Source: Selenomonadaceae bacterium (lineage in GTDB: Bacteria > Bacillota > Negativicutes > Selenomonadales > Selenomonadaceae). From it: DNA of 10,966 bases. This document shows positions 1 through 6,181 of this stretch, piece after piece. The position numbers were made by a program, and so were the translations under genes. The stretch lies in NCBI GenBank assembly GCA_017484235.1, contig JAFUTM010000394.1, positions 1-10,966 on the forward strand, written 5' to 3'. Every line of letters starts with the position of its first letter. Positions within the stretch are counted from its first letter, which is position 1. The notes below the pieces were generated by a model, which worked only from the letters and a program-made list of their open reading frames with translations, was not told the DNA's origin and did no database searches.

Positions 1-196
1 AACAATATGAACTTTCATAAACTGTTATAATATGGCTCTCGTCAACACCATCAACGCCATTCAATTCGCCGTTGTAAAAAGGCATAACGTAATAAATTGA
101 ACTAAATCGATTAGAATATATCTTATCCAAAATTTTGACGTTTTGAACGTATTTATGGTTGAACAAGATGATTAAACAAATGTTTCTACTCATCAT
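1..196 (-). CDS. Unrecognised protein, N-terminal part (cut by window edge)
   Basis: An open frame of 65 codons starts with two consecutive ATGs (196-194 and 193-191) and runs without a stop through base 1. It is preceded by an AAGGTAGG ribosome-binding stretch that overlaps the stop codon of the upstream aminotransferase gene. Only 13 bases separate the two genes, so they are probably co-transcribed. The visible protein begins MMSRNICLIILFNHKY and continues with YYVMPFYNG and VYESSYC. It has no signal peptide: the short hydrophobic LIILF looks like the first beta strand of a cytoplasmic alpha/beta fold. From memory it resembles uncharacterised proteins found near surface-polysaccharide genes, but I could not verify this, so no function is assigned. 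The gene is incomplete because the window ends, not because it is broken. Confidence 0.6.
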   Translation of the reverse strand, partial: MMSRNICLIILFNHKYVQNVKILDKIYSNRFSSIYYVMPFYNGELNGVDGVDESHIITVYESSYC

Positions 197-209
197 ACCA
201 AAACCTACC

Positions 210-1496
210 TTATAATTTATTCAACACTAAATCAAGCGCATTGAGAACATCGTTAATATCCGCTTCTGTTATGACAAGCGGCGGCTGAAATGCCATTACA
301 TTGCGGCCGACACCATTTTTACCAATAATAAAACCACGATCTTTCATTTCTTCAAGCACAGTATCAAGTTCCTCAAAAGCCGGCGATTTATCAGAATGAA
401 TAAACTCCGCACCTGTCATTAAGCCAAGACCGCGCACATCACCAATAATAGGATACTTCTTTGATAACTCAACTAATCCATTGCGGAGCTGTTCACCTCT
501 GTCTTTTGCATTATCACAAAGTTTATGTTTTTCAATGTATTCAAGCACAGCTAAACCTGCCACAGATGAGACTGGATTGCCGCCAAGAGTTGATGCGCCT
601 GGCCTGGTGTATTTATCAGCAATTTTTGCAGTTGAAATAAACGCACTTATCGGCTGACCATTGCCAAGAGCTTTTGCAACACTCATGATATCCGGCTCAA
701 CGTCAAAGTTTTCAATAGCAAACATCTTGCCTGAACGAGCAAAACCAGTTTGAACTTCATCAATAATTAAAAGTGCTCCGTATTTATTCAAAATTTCCTT
801 GACACGTTTAAAATATCCTTGAGGTGGAACGACAATTCCGGCGTTGCCTTGTATCGATTCGGCAATTAAAGCCGCTACTTTACCGGAAGTTGCGGTTTTA
901 ATGATTTCTTCAACTTGATTTGCACATTCCAGATCACATTCTGGATATTTTTTATTGAGCGGACAACGATAGCAATATGGATTAGGGGCAAAATTTATAC
1001 CGCCAACCGGATTCGGATCAGTTCGCCACATTCCAATACCGGTTAAGCTCATAGTCAATTTGGTGCGTCCGTGCAGTCCACTTTTTAATGCAATGTACTC
1101 ACTGCTGCCAGTATAAATCGACGCGAGTAGAAGGGCACCTTCATTTGCTTCCGTACCAGTTGAGCAGAAAAAAGATTTTTGTAAATCGCCAGGAGTTACT
1201 TCGGCGAGTTTTTCAGCCAAATTTACAAAGTTTTCCGTAAGATATATATTACAAACGTGTTGAAGAGTCTGTATCTGTTCAATCATTTTATTAATTATTT
1301 CTGGATTGCAATGCCCGCAATTAATTACGGACACGCCGCCGTAGCAGTCAAGATACTGTTTTCCGTCCACATCATACAGATGCTGCATGTATCCTTTGAC
1401 AAACTGCGGTGGATTTTTATAAAAGTGTCCGAGACAAGGCATTATATACTTTCGTTTCTTATCAATGACGGCCTGTGCTCCAATGTATTTTTGCAT
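210..1496 (-). CDS. Class III PLP-dependent aminotransferase (AGXT2-like)
   Basis: This 428-residue protein is a fold-type I, class III (omega) aminotransferase, which moves an amino group between an amine or amino acid and a 2-oxo acid using pyridoxal phosphate in the cytoplasm. Visible landmarks are the phosphate-binding STGTEANEGA (112-121), IIDEVQTGFARSGK with the PLP-ring Asp246 (244-257), the Schiff-base Lys275 in MSVAKALGNGQP, and the STLGGNPVS segment (302-310). The length is typical of the family. A Cys-rich insertion (Cys175, 178, 187, 191) resembles that of the alanine-glyoxylate aminotransferase 2 branch. The substrate cannot be read from sequence: 4-aminobutyrate, beta-alanine/3-aminoisobutyrate or alanine/glyoxylate are all possible. 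The ATG at 1496 has an AGAGGAGA ribosome binding site (1514-1507) and its own promoter at 1529-1557. It is divergent from the RTX gene. Confidence 0.9.
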   Translation of the reverse strand: MQKYIGAQAVIDKKRKYIMPCLGHFYKNPPQFVKGYMQHLYDVDGKQYLDCYGGVSVINCGHCNPEIINKMIEQIQTLQHVCNIYLTENFVNLAEKLAEVTPGDLQKSFFCSTGTEANEGALLLASIYTGSSEYIALKSGLHGRTKLTMSLTGIGMWRTDPNPVGGINFAPNPYCYRCPLNKKYPECDLECANQVEEIIKTATSGKVAALIAESIQGNAGIVVPPQGYFKRVKEILNKYGALLIIDEVQTGFARSGKMFAIENFDVEPDIMSVAKALGNGQPISAFISTAKIADKYTRPGASTLGGNPVSSVAGLAVLEYIEKHKLCDNAKDRGEQLRNGLVELSKKYPIIGDVRGLGLMTGAEFIHSDKSPAFEELDTVLEEMKDRGFIIGKNGVGRNVMAFQPPLVITEADINDVLNALDLVLNKL

Positions 1497-1528
1497 ATCA
1501 TCACGCTCTCCTCTAATGGTATATATTT

Positions 1529-1557
1529 ATAATATCACAATGCAGTGACTTTTGCAA
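1529..1557 (-). promoter_or_regulatory. Sigma-A promoter for the aminotransferase gene
   Basis: On the minus strand a TTGCAA -35 box (1557-1552) and a TATTAT -10 box (1534-1529) are separated by exactly 17 bp. They lie about 35 bp upstream of the ATG and just ahead of the AGAGGAGA ribosome binding site. Each box differs from consensus at one or two positions. The assignment rests on pattern and position only. Confidence 0.5.
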
Positions 1558-1640
1558 CATTACATCAGATTAAATCAGAAACTATTTAATAAGTGAATGA
1601 CAGTAATATAGCAAAATTGCAACGAACTCACGATTTTCTA

Positions 1641-1669
1641 TTGTAAAAACTATTAGTTAAGTATATAAT
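1641..1669 (+). promoter_or_regulatory. Sigma-A promoter for the RTX protease gene
   Basis: A TTGTAA -35 box (1641-1646) and a perfect TATAAT -10 box (1664-1669) are separated by 17 bp. Transcription from here would give a leader of about 75 bases before the ATG at 1751. The leader is very AT-rich and contains the 9-mer AAATTCGAT twice (1691-1699 and 1706-1714), 15 bases apart. The rest of the 254-base divergent intergenic region (1497-1750) shows no gene. Confidence 0.5.
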
Positions 1670-1750
1670 TAAAAATATTAAATCAAATTTAAATTCGATG
1701 CAATAAAATTCGATATAAAAAGTATAAAAGCATTTTTGGTGGTGAAAAAT

Positions 1751-4492
1751 ATGAGTACTCAACAAGAAACTATTAAGAAATTTGTTAAATCACTAGCTGA
1801 CAATACAACATCATCGGGTATTACCGCCCTCAATAAAGCTGTAAATTATGCCTCCAACGGTTTATTTACAAGTTGGGAAGGTCTCGTTGATTCTTTTATC
1901 AGTGACATTAAAAAATATGGTGGAACAGGCTCATCTTCTACTACAACGCTTGATTCCACAACTAATAGTTTTTTAAAAAATTATTGTGGAATAGTTTTAA
2001 ACAACGACGATACAGGAGCAATAACCGGCTACGATGCAGGTGGTAATTCTGTAAAAAACGCTGAAGATATTGTACCGGAAAGCACTACGGCTGCCGTTTA
2101 TCCAACTGTGTCTTCTAGCACATATAATGGTGTGACCATAACTTGGCCAGAAGAGAGTTCTCTCACTACTTTACAGGCAAACATTATTAAAGGCTTGTAT
2201 ACCTGGTGGTTTGAATCAGCTTTTAACTTGGTTGAAGAAACGCTTGGGCTCAGTTTCAATAGTAGTGGCGCAAATAGTCACGCAATGACTATCACTTTTT
2301 CAACTAAAAGCACTAATCTTCTCGCATCAGCAAACAATAAAAATATAACCATTTACACTAACAATTGGAGTACGCTTGATATAACTGGCGGCAGCAACAG
2401 TGGTAAAAAGTCTTCCGGTTCTTATTTCGACCGCGTGCTTGCTCATGAGCTTACACACGCCGTTTTTGCCGCTAACGTTACAAATTCCATGTGGAACGAC
2501 AATTTGGTCTGCGTTGATGAAGGATTAGCCGAACTGACTCACGGTGCCGACGATGGCAGACGTAAAGAAATTATCAAACTTGCTCAGGCCGCAAATGCTG
2601 ATAGTCTCGAAGCTGCGCTCTATTACGATTACGACGATAGTGGCTATTATAACAGTTACGCTGGCGGTTATATGCTGCTTAGGTATTTTGCTAAGCAGGT
2701 TTCTGATGCTACAGGTGGTGATACCGTATCTACCTTCAGCGGTACGGCACTTGTTGATTTAAGCAATATTTATCGCAGTGGCAGTTTTATCGTTTCGTCA
2801 ACTAAGACTGGTAAGGCGGAAGCTACTTTTACAACAGGCGAAATTGATCGAGATCAGACAGAAGTTGGTTCTGTAACTAGTAAAGTCTACACTCCAATTT
2901 TAGACATTGCTCAATCAATAAGTGCGGAAAATGCCTCTTCCGCTTGGCAGATTAATGGAACCAGCGGCAATGATACTTTAATAGGCGGCTCCGGCAACGA
3001 TACACTTAAAGGAAACAACGGTGACGATTCACTTATCGGTAATGCTGGCAATGACTATCTATCTGGTGGCGCAGGTAATGACACATTAGACGGTGGCAGA
3101 GGTGCGAATACGCTGGTTGGCGGTACAGGTGCAGATTATTTTATTATAACCAGCAGCGATGATGTCATTGTTGATTTTACTGAGGGCGTCGATTATATAA
3201 AACTAGATAATGGCTCAGTCACTAATTCTACTCTAAACGGCAGTGATGTCATTTTGACAATTAATGATAGCGATAAACTAACCGTTAAATATGCTAAAGA
3301 TAAAAATTTGACAATCACTGATTCTGACGGTGTAACAACTAATCAGGTTTACGGAAATGGTTTATCTACTACGCTTATGAGTGTTAAAAATTCCCAAAGT
3401 GCAACAATTAATGCGGAATCTGACACAAAGATTATCGATGCTTCTAAACGTACTGCGGCCGTAAATATTACTGGCAATGATCTCGGAGATACTCTCATTG
3501 GCGGCTCTGGCAAAGATACACTTATTGGTGGCAATGACGATGATTCCATTGTCGGGAACGCCGGCAACGATTATTTAGCTGGCAGCGCAGGTAATAATAC
3601 GCTGGACGGCGGTGCTGGTAATGATACCTTGATAGGCGGAGACGATGATGATTATTTATACGGCGGCAAGGGCAACGACTCTCTCACAGGTGGAGCTGGC
3701 AACGATACTTTTGCTTACGGTTCCAACGACGGTTCAGACATTATTACTGATTATACTGCCGGTTCCGATGTTATCAAATTCACCAGCGGCAAACTCAGTA
3801 GTGCATCCGTTAAAAGTTCTGACATTATAATCAAAAACTCAAGCAGTAAAATTACCGTTAAAGGCGGCGCGAATACACCAATTACTATTAATGATGTGGG
3901 CGGATATGAGTCAACGATAATATATGCAAGCAAGACGGCTTCAACGTTGGCAGTGACTGATTTGAGTAGTGCAACTGTTAAGGCAATCACCAGCATTTAT
4001 GACATTGATGCTCACGAACGGACAGACGCTATAACTATTACCGGTAACTCAAAGGCAAATTTAATTACCTGTGGCGCTGGTGATGATACCATTAAAGGTG
4101 GCTCTGGCAAAGATACTATATATGGCAGTGACGGCAACGACATTATATCTGGTGGAGTTGGTGCTGATTATCTATCCGGCGGAAACGGCGATGATTCTTT
4201 GTCCGGCGGCAGCGGTAATGATACGCTGTACGGTGGTGCCGGTGATGATACACTCTACGGCGGCAGCGGCAAAGACGTATTTATCTATGACGGACAAGGC
4301 AATGACCTTATTAATGATTATAATTTTAGCCTTGACCAAATAATGATTCCAGAAGAATTTGCATCGTCTATGTCTTCAGTGGTCAGTGGGCGCAATGTGA
4401 TTTTCAATATAGGTGATGGCACATTGACCGTCAAGAACGGCAAAAGTAAATCTATTTCCATTAACACTTATAGTTCAACATCATTTTCCTAA
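1751..4492 (+). CDS. Secreted RTX zinc metalloprotease-like protein (type I secretion substrate)
   Basis: This 913-residue protein appears to be a calcium-binding exoprotein. The N-terminal ~300 residues carry a gluzincin-like zinc site: HELTH at 232-236 followed by DEGLAE, with Glu257 the probable third ligand and Glu261 close by, then a YAGGYMLLRYF segment. RTX nonapeptides of the GGxGNDTL type form three blocks at about 402-464, 574-654 and 764-844, and bind calcium and fold after export in this family. There is no N-terminal signal peptide. The C-terminus (about 845-913) is Ser/Thr-rich, ends in STSFS and fits an uncleaved type I secretion signal. No transporter genes lie in the window. 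The chosen start is the ATG at 1751, with GGTGG 8 bases upstream; upstream in-frame TTG/GTG codons (1736, 1739, 1742) overlap that site. Protease activity is inferred from the motif only. Confidence 0.85.
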   Translation: MSTQQETIKKFVKSLADNTTSSGITALNKAVNYASNGLFTSWEGLVDSFISDIKKYGGTGSSSTTTLDSTTNSFLKNYCGIVLNNDDTGAITGYDAGGNSVKNAEDIVPESTTAAVYPTVSSSTYNGVTITWPEESSLTTLQANIIKGLYTWWFESAFNLVEETLGLSFNSSGANSHAMTITFSTKSTNLLASANNKNITIYTNNWSTLDITGGSNSGKKSSGSYFDRVLAHELTHAVFAANVTNSMWNDNLVCVDEGLAELTHGADDGRRKEIIKLAQAANADSLEAALYYDYDDSGYYNSYAGGYMLLRYFAKQVSDATGGDTVSTFSGTALVDLSNIYRSGSFIVSSTKTGKAEATFTTGEIDRDQTEVGSVTSKVYTPILDIAQSISAENASSAWQINGTSGNDTLIGGSGNDTLKGNNGDDSLIGNAGNDYLSGGAGNDTLDGGRGANTLVGGTGADYFIITSSDDVIVDFTEGVDYIKLDNGSVTNSTLNGSDVILTINDSDKLTVKYAKDKNLTITDSDGVTTNQVYGNGLSTTLMSVKNSQSATINAESDTKIIDASKRTAAVNITGNDLGDTLIGGSGKDTLIGGNDDDSIVGNAGNDYLAGSAGNNTLDGGAGNDTLIGGDDDDYLYGGKGNDSLTGGAGNDTFAYGSNDGSDIITDYTAGSDVIKFTSGKLSSASVKSSDIIIKNSSSKITVKGGANTPITINDVGGYESTIIYASKTASTLAVTDLSSATVKAITSIYDIDAHERTDAITITGNSKANLITCGAGDDTIKGGSGKDTIYGSDGNDIISGGVGADYLSGGNGDDSLSGGSGNDTLYGGAGDDTLYGGSGKDVFIYDGQGNDLINDYNFSLDQIMIPEEFASSMSSVVSGRNVIFNIGDGTLTVKNGKSKSISINTYSSTSFS
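2954..3142 (+). repeat. RTX nonapeptide block 1
   Basis: Seven consecutive nine-codon units encode calcium-binding repeats such as GTSGNDTLI, GSGNDTLKG and GAGNDTLDG (residues about 402-464), ending in the aromatic GADYF that closes such blocks. Units 6 and 7 have lost the canonical Asp (RGANTL, TGADYF). Confidence 0.85.
3470..3712 (+). repeat. RTX nonapeptide block 2
   Basis: One degenerate unit (TGNDLGDTL) and eight nonapeptides encode residues about 574-654 and end in GNDTF. Two units are Asp-rich variants (GGNDDDSI, GGDDDDYL). The block ends 190 residues after the end of block 1. Confidence 0.85.
4040..4282 (+). repeat. RTX nonapeptide block 3
   Basis: One degenerate unit (TGNSKANLI) and eight nonapeptides encode residues about 764-844 and end in GKDVF. 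The block is the same length (81 residues) as block 2 and is shifted by 190 residues. It shares a 17-base identical string with block 2 (3503-3519 and 4100-4116). Confidence 0.85.
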
Positions 4493-4513
4493 CTTAAATT
4501 AAATCTTCAAAAT

Positions 4514-4552
4514 AAAAAACAGGCAGTTCATTGTGAATTGTCTGTTTTTTTT
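4514..4552 (+). terminator. Intrinsic terminator of the RTX gene
   Basis: A 13-bp stem, AACAGGCAGTTCA (4518-4530) against TGAATTGTCTGTT (4534-4546), includes two G-U pairs and closes a TTG loop. The T run continues to 4552. It lies 25 bases after the RTX stop codon. An A run on the left side could make it partly bidirectional. Confidence 0.9.
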
Positions 4553-4745
4553 CGATTAAAATTTTTCAAAAAGCTTGACATTATATATATATATATAATA
4601 GAAGTATTAATTTTTTTAATGTATGTTGGAGTTTTTTTATGAGATAATGCTGGAACCTGCACCTGCTTATAGAAATTCGTTAGGTCGTCGTGATAGAATA
4701 TCCTCTTCTGACAGAAATTCCGTTGAATATAATATTATTAAATAT
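4553..4745. other. Intergenic stretch without a convincing gene
   Basis: This AT-rich stretch lies between the RTX terminator and the IS605-like relic. It holds the (TA)8 run and an open frame from an ATG at 4623 (beginning MLEFFYEIMLEP) that has no ribosome binding site in front of it and reads straight into the antisense of the tnpB relic. I see no recognisable protein, and the frame is most likely spurious or a broken remnant. Confidence 0.4.
4582..4597. repeat. (TA)8 dinucleotide run
   Basis: Eight uninterrupted TA dinucleotides lie between TTGACAT and ATAGAAG. The run is self-complementary, and such tracts can vary in length by slippage. No gene within reach is obviously controlled by it. 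Confidence 0.8.
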
Positions 4746-4755
4746 TTGACAAACT

Positions 4756-4777
4756 CCCCACGGCTAAAGCCGGCGGA
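4756..4777 (-). repeat. Right-end hairpin of the IS605-like relic
   Basis: CGGCT (4761-4765) pairs perfectly with AGCCG (4768-4772). Outside this core, two mismatches (4760/4773 and 4759/4774) are followed by two C-G pairs. Intact elements normally have an unbroken stem here. The position directly after the tnpB stop region fits the structured 3' end. Confidence 0.55.
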
Positions 4778-4794
4778 TTCTGGTATCAACAGCA

Positions 4795-4851
4795 TTAGCC
4801 TCGAAAACAAGGTCTTACGATGCCTACTCCAATGGTCGTTGCCCCAACCAT
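4795..4851 (-). pseudogene. C-terminal remnant of a tnpB gene
   Basis: The minus-strand frame reads MVGATTIGVGIVRPCFRG and stops at TAA (4797-4795). The GTTTIGVGxVRP pattern followed by a short tail resembles the extreme C-terminus of many TnpB proteins as I remember them. An in-frame TAA lies directly before the ATG (4854-4852), so the RuvC-like nuclease domain and the zinc ribbon are gone. Only about 18 codons survive, so the protein match alone would be weak. The adjoining right-end hairpin is what makes the assignment credible. Confidence 0.45.
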
Positions 4852-4964
4852 TTATTCAAGTTTATACTAAAATTTAGAATTTGTCAATTAAGAATTGCGC
4901 CTTATATTAAATATATAAGACCAAATTATAATATATAAAAATTCTTCTAAAAAAAAAACAATTT

Positions 4965-4991
4965 AAAAAGCAGGTTCGTCGCCTGCTTTTT
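4965..4991 (-). terminator. Intrinsic terminator downstream of ilvN
   Basis: A perfect 10-bp stem, AAAAAGCAGG (4965-4974) with CCTGCTTTTT (4982-4991), closes a 7-base loop. Read on the minus strand it follows the ilvN stop codon by about 16 bases, and its T-rich arm runs into AAATTG and a further long T run. It could also stop weak transcription from the left. Confidence 0.9.
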
Positions 4992-5007
4992 GCTTACAAT
5001 ATATAAT

Positions 5008-5541
5008 TTATAATAAATTTTTGCCGTAAAACTCGCGTTCTTTGCCGAGCTGCTCGTGAATGGTGTGTTCGCCGCGTTCAAGTGCAATGAGACCAGTGCG
5101 TATTACTTCTAAAATGCCATAAGGAGCCAACAGACGTGTAAAGGCCGTGACTTTTTCATCATCGCCGGTAATCTCAAATATCAAAGTAGTTGGCTGAACA
5201 TCTATAACGTGTGCCCTAAAGAGTTCTGCCATCTTTAATACGTCAAGCCGATTATTGTCGTCGGCCGAGACTTTTATTAAGGTCATTCCACGTGTGACCG
5301 CAATACTTGAATCTAAACGTTGCACTGCTTTAACTACGGGCATCTTTTCAAGCTGTTTAATCATTTGCTCAACTAAACCAGAGTCGCCGTGTACTACTAC
5401 TGTGATACGTGAAAATTCCGGCGATTGAGTGACTCCAACTGATAAACTGTCAATATTAAATTCGCGTCGGCTGAACATACTTGCGACGCGCACCAATACG
5501 CCAGGCTGATTTTCTACATAGACTGACAATACGTGTTTCAT
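5008..5541 (-). CDS. ilvN: Acetolactate synthase small (regulatory) subunit
   Basis: This 177-residue protein is the regulatory subunit of acetohydroxyacid synthase, which catalyses the first shared step of valine, leucine and isoleucine synthesis and confers valine feedback inhibition. The N-terminal ACT domain (about 2-78) has the signature ENQPGVLVRV and FNIDSL. Asn11, Gly14 and Asn29 fall at the same numbers as the valine-site residues of E. coli IlvH, which supports the ATG at 5541. A TTG directly before it (5544) is slightly better spaced from the GAGGAGAG ribosome binding site and would add one residue. The C-terminal domain contains the usual IDVQPTTLIFEITG and GLIALERG. The catalytic subunit gene ilvB is not adjacent, which is unusual. 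It is the last gene of the leftward cluster, 63 bases after pncC. Confidence 0.93.
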   Translation of the reverse strand: MKHVLSVYVENQPGVLVRVASMFSRREFNIDSLSVGVTQSPEFSRITVVVHGDSGLVEQMIKQLEKMPVVKAVQRLDSSIAVTRGMTLIKVSADDNNRLDVLKMAELFRAHVIDVQPTTLIFEITGDDEKVTAFTRLLAPYGILEVIRTGLIALERGEHTIHEQLGKEREFYGKNLL

Positions 5542-5604
5542 CAAAATAGACTCTCCTCATATAATATAAATCGCTAATTACAATATATAAAAACTAAAAT
5601 AAAA

Positions 5605-6120
5605 TTATAAACTATCAAACGGTTCATTTATAAGATATTTACGAATCATCATCAGCGCTGCTTCTGTCGCTTGCCACTTAATTTCTAAACGATTGCCCAG
5701 AAGATGATGTTCTTCAACAAGGTTGCCAAGCTCGCCCGAAATTGCCATATACACTAGACCAACAGGCGTCTTTTCAGTTGAACCTGTTGGCCCGGCTATG
5801 CCGGTAATTCCGACGCCTAAATCACTGCCAATTAATTTACGTATGCCTTCCGCCATCTCAATGGCAACTTCTTTAGAAACTACATCAAAATTATCAATGG
5901 TTTCAGCTTTAACTTTTAGTAAATTAATTTTAACTTCGTTGGTATAAGAGACGACAGAACCTTTTACATAAGTGGAACTGCCGGACACATCGGTTAGTCT
6001 GCTCGTCAACAGCCCACCTGTACACGATTCAGCACAAGCAATAGTATAATTGCGGTTTTTCAAGTTCCTTCCAATCATAGCTTCCATTGCGGTATTTCTC
6101 TTTTGCGTACTTATAATCAT
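5605..6120 (-). CDS. pncC: Nicotinamide-nucleotide amidase (CinA C-terminal domain protein)
   Basis: This 171-residue protein corresponds to the stand-alone C-terminal domain of CinA. The family deamidates nicotinamide mononucleotide to nicotinate mononucleotide plus ammonia, recycling the pyridine nucleotide released by NAD-consuming reactions such as bacterial DNA ligation. Conserved motifs visible are AESCTGGLL with Ser32, SYTNEVK (58-64) and GITGIAGPTG followed by TPVGLVYMAI. The N-terminal molybdopterin-binding-like domain of full-length CinA (about 400 residues) is absent, and the start is well defined by a GGAGG ribosome binding site (6132-6128) seven bases before the ATG, so this is the short form rather than a truncation. 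In many Firmicutes cinA lies near rimO, and that neighbourhood is kept here. Confidence 0.9.
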   Translation of the reverse strand: MIISTQKRNTAMEAMIGRNLKNRNYTIACAESCTGGLLTSRLTDVSGSSTYVKGSVVSYTNEVKINLLKVKAETIDNFDVVSKEVAIEMAEGIRKLIGSDLGVGITGIAGPTGSTEKTPVGLVYMAISGELGNLVEEHHLLGNRLEIKWQATEAALMMIRKYLINEPFDSL

Positions 6121-6139
6121 TTTTCCGCCTCCAATTTTA

Positions 6140-6174
6140 ATTAGGAATTATGAATTATGAATTAGGAATTAGGA
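6140..6174. repeat. Five tandem heptamers ATTA(G/T)GA
   Basis: Between rimO and pncC, five consecutive 7-base units read ATTAGGA, ATTATGA, ATTATGA, ATTAGGA, ATTAGGA, and a degenerate unit ATGAATT follows. The array fills most of the 61-base gap between the two genes. It lies just upstream of the pncC ribosome binding site, so copy-number change would alter the spacing between the genes. Confidence 0.85.
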
Positions 6175-6181
6175 ATGAATT

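Larger units (their letters stand above)
4746..4887 (-). mobile_element. Decayed or internally deleted IS200/IS605 (tnpB-type) element
   Basis: Read on the minus strand, this stretch contains the end of a tnpB-like frame, then the sequence AGAATCC, a CGGCT-TT-AGCCG hairpin and GGGGAGTTTGTCAA. That arrangement is the familiar right end of IS200/IS605 elements carrying tnpB, where the 3' hairpin also forms part of the guide (omega/re) RNA. The outer hairpin bases are mismatched, which suggests decay. The stretch is bracketed by an 8-bp inverted pair, TTGACAAA (4746-4753) and TTTGTCAA (4880-4887). On the minus strand the outer copy gives TTGAC, a plausible target/TAM-type pentamer, just before the left side. 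Nothing of tnpA or the tnpB catalytic region remains. The exact ends are uncertain. Confidence 0.55.

Noticed and set aside
13..26. A 14-base string (TTTCATAAACTGTT) shared in inverted form with the region at 9435-9448
   Set aside because: One copy lies inside a coding frame and the other in an AT-rich promoter leader. There is no extended similarity, so it is probably chance.
3349..3996. Minus-strand open frames inside the RTX gene
   Set aside because: They are antisense by-products of the repetitive Gly/Asp codons, with no ribosome binding sites and low-complexity hydrophobic translations.
2954..4282. Periodic repeats that could suggest a CRISPR or tandem DNA array
   Set aside because: The period is 27 bases, in frame, with degenerate codons encoding RTX nonapeptides. 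There are no fixed repeat and spacer units.
4575..4599. TTGACA followed by TATAAT at the TA run, looking like a promoter
   Set aside because: The spacer is only 13 bp, too short for sigma-A, and the TATAAT is part of the (TA)8 run. No gene with a good start follows.
4623..4877. An 84-codon plus-strand open frame beginning MLEFFYEIMLEP
   Set aside because: It has no ribosome binding site before the ATG, and its second half is the antisense of the tnpB tail and hairpin. It is most likely spurious.
4861..4887. Minus-strand TTGACA and TATAAA that could drive the tnpB relic
   Set aside because: The spacer is 15 bp and the -35 box coincides with the possible target pentamer and inverted pair of the relic. 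It is too weak to call a promoter.
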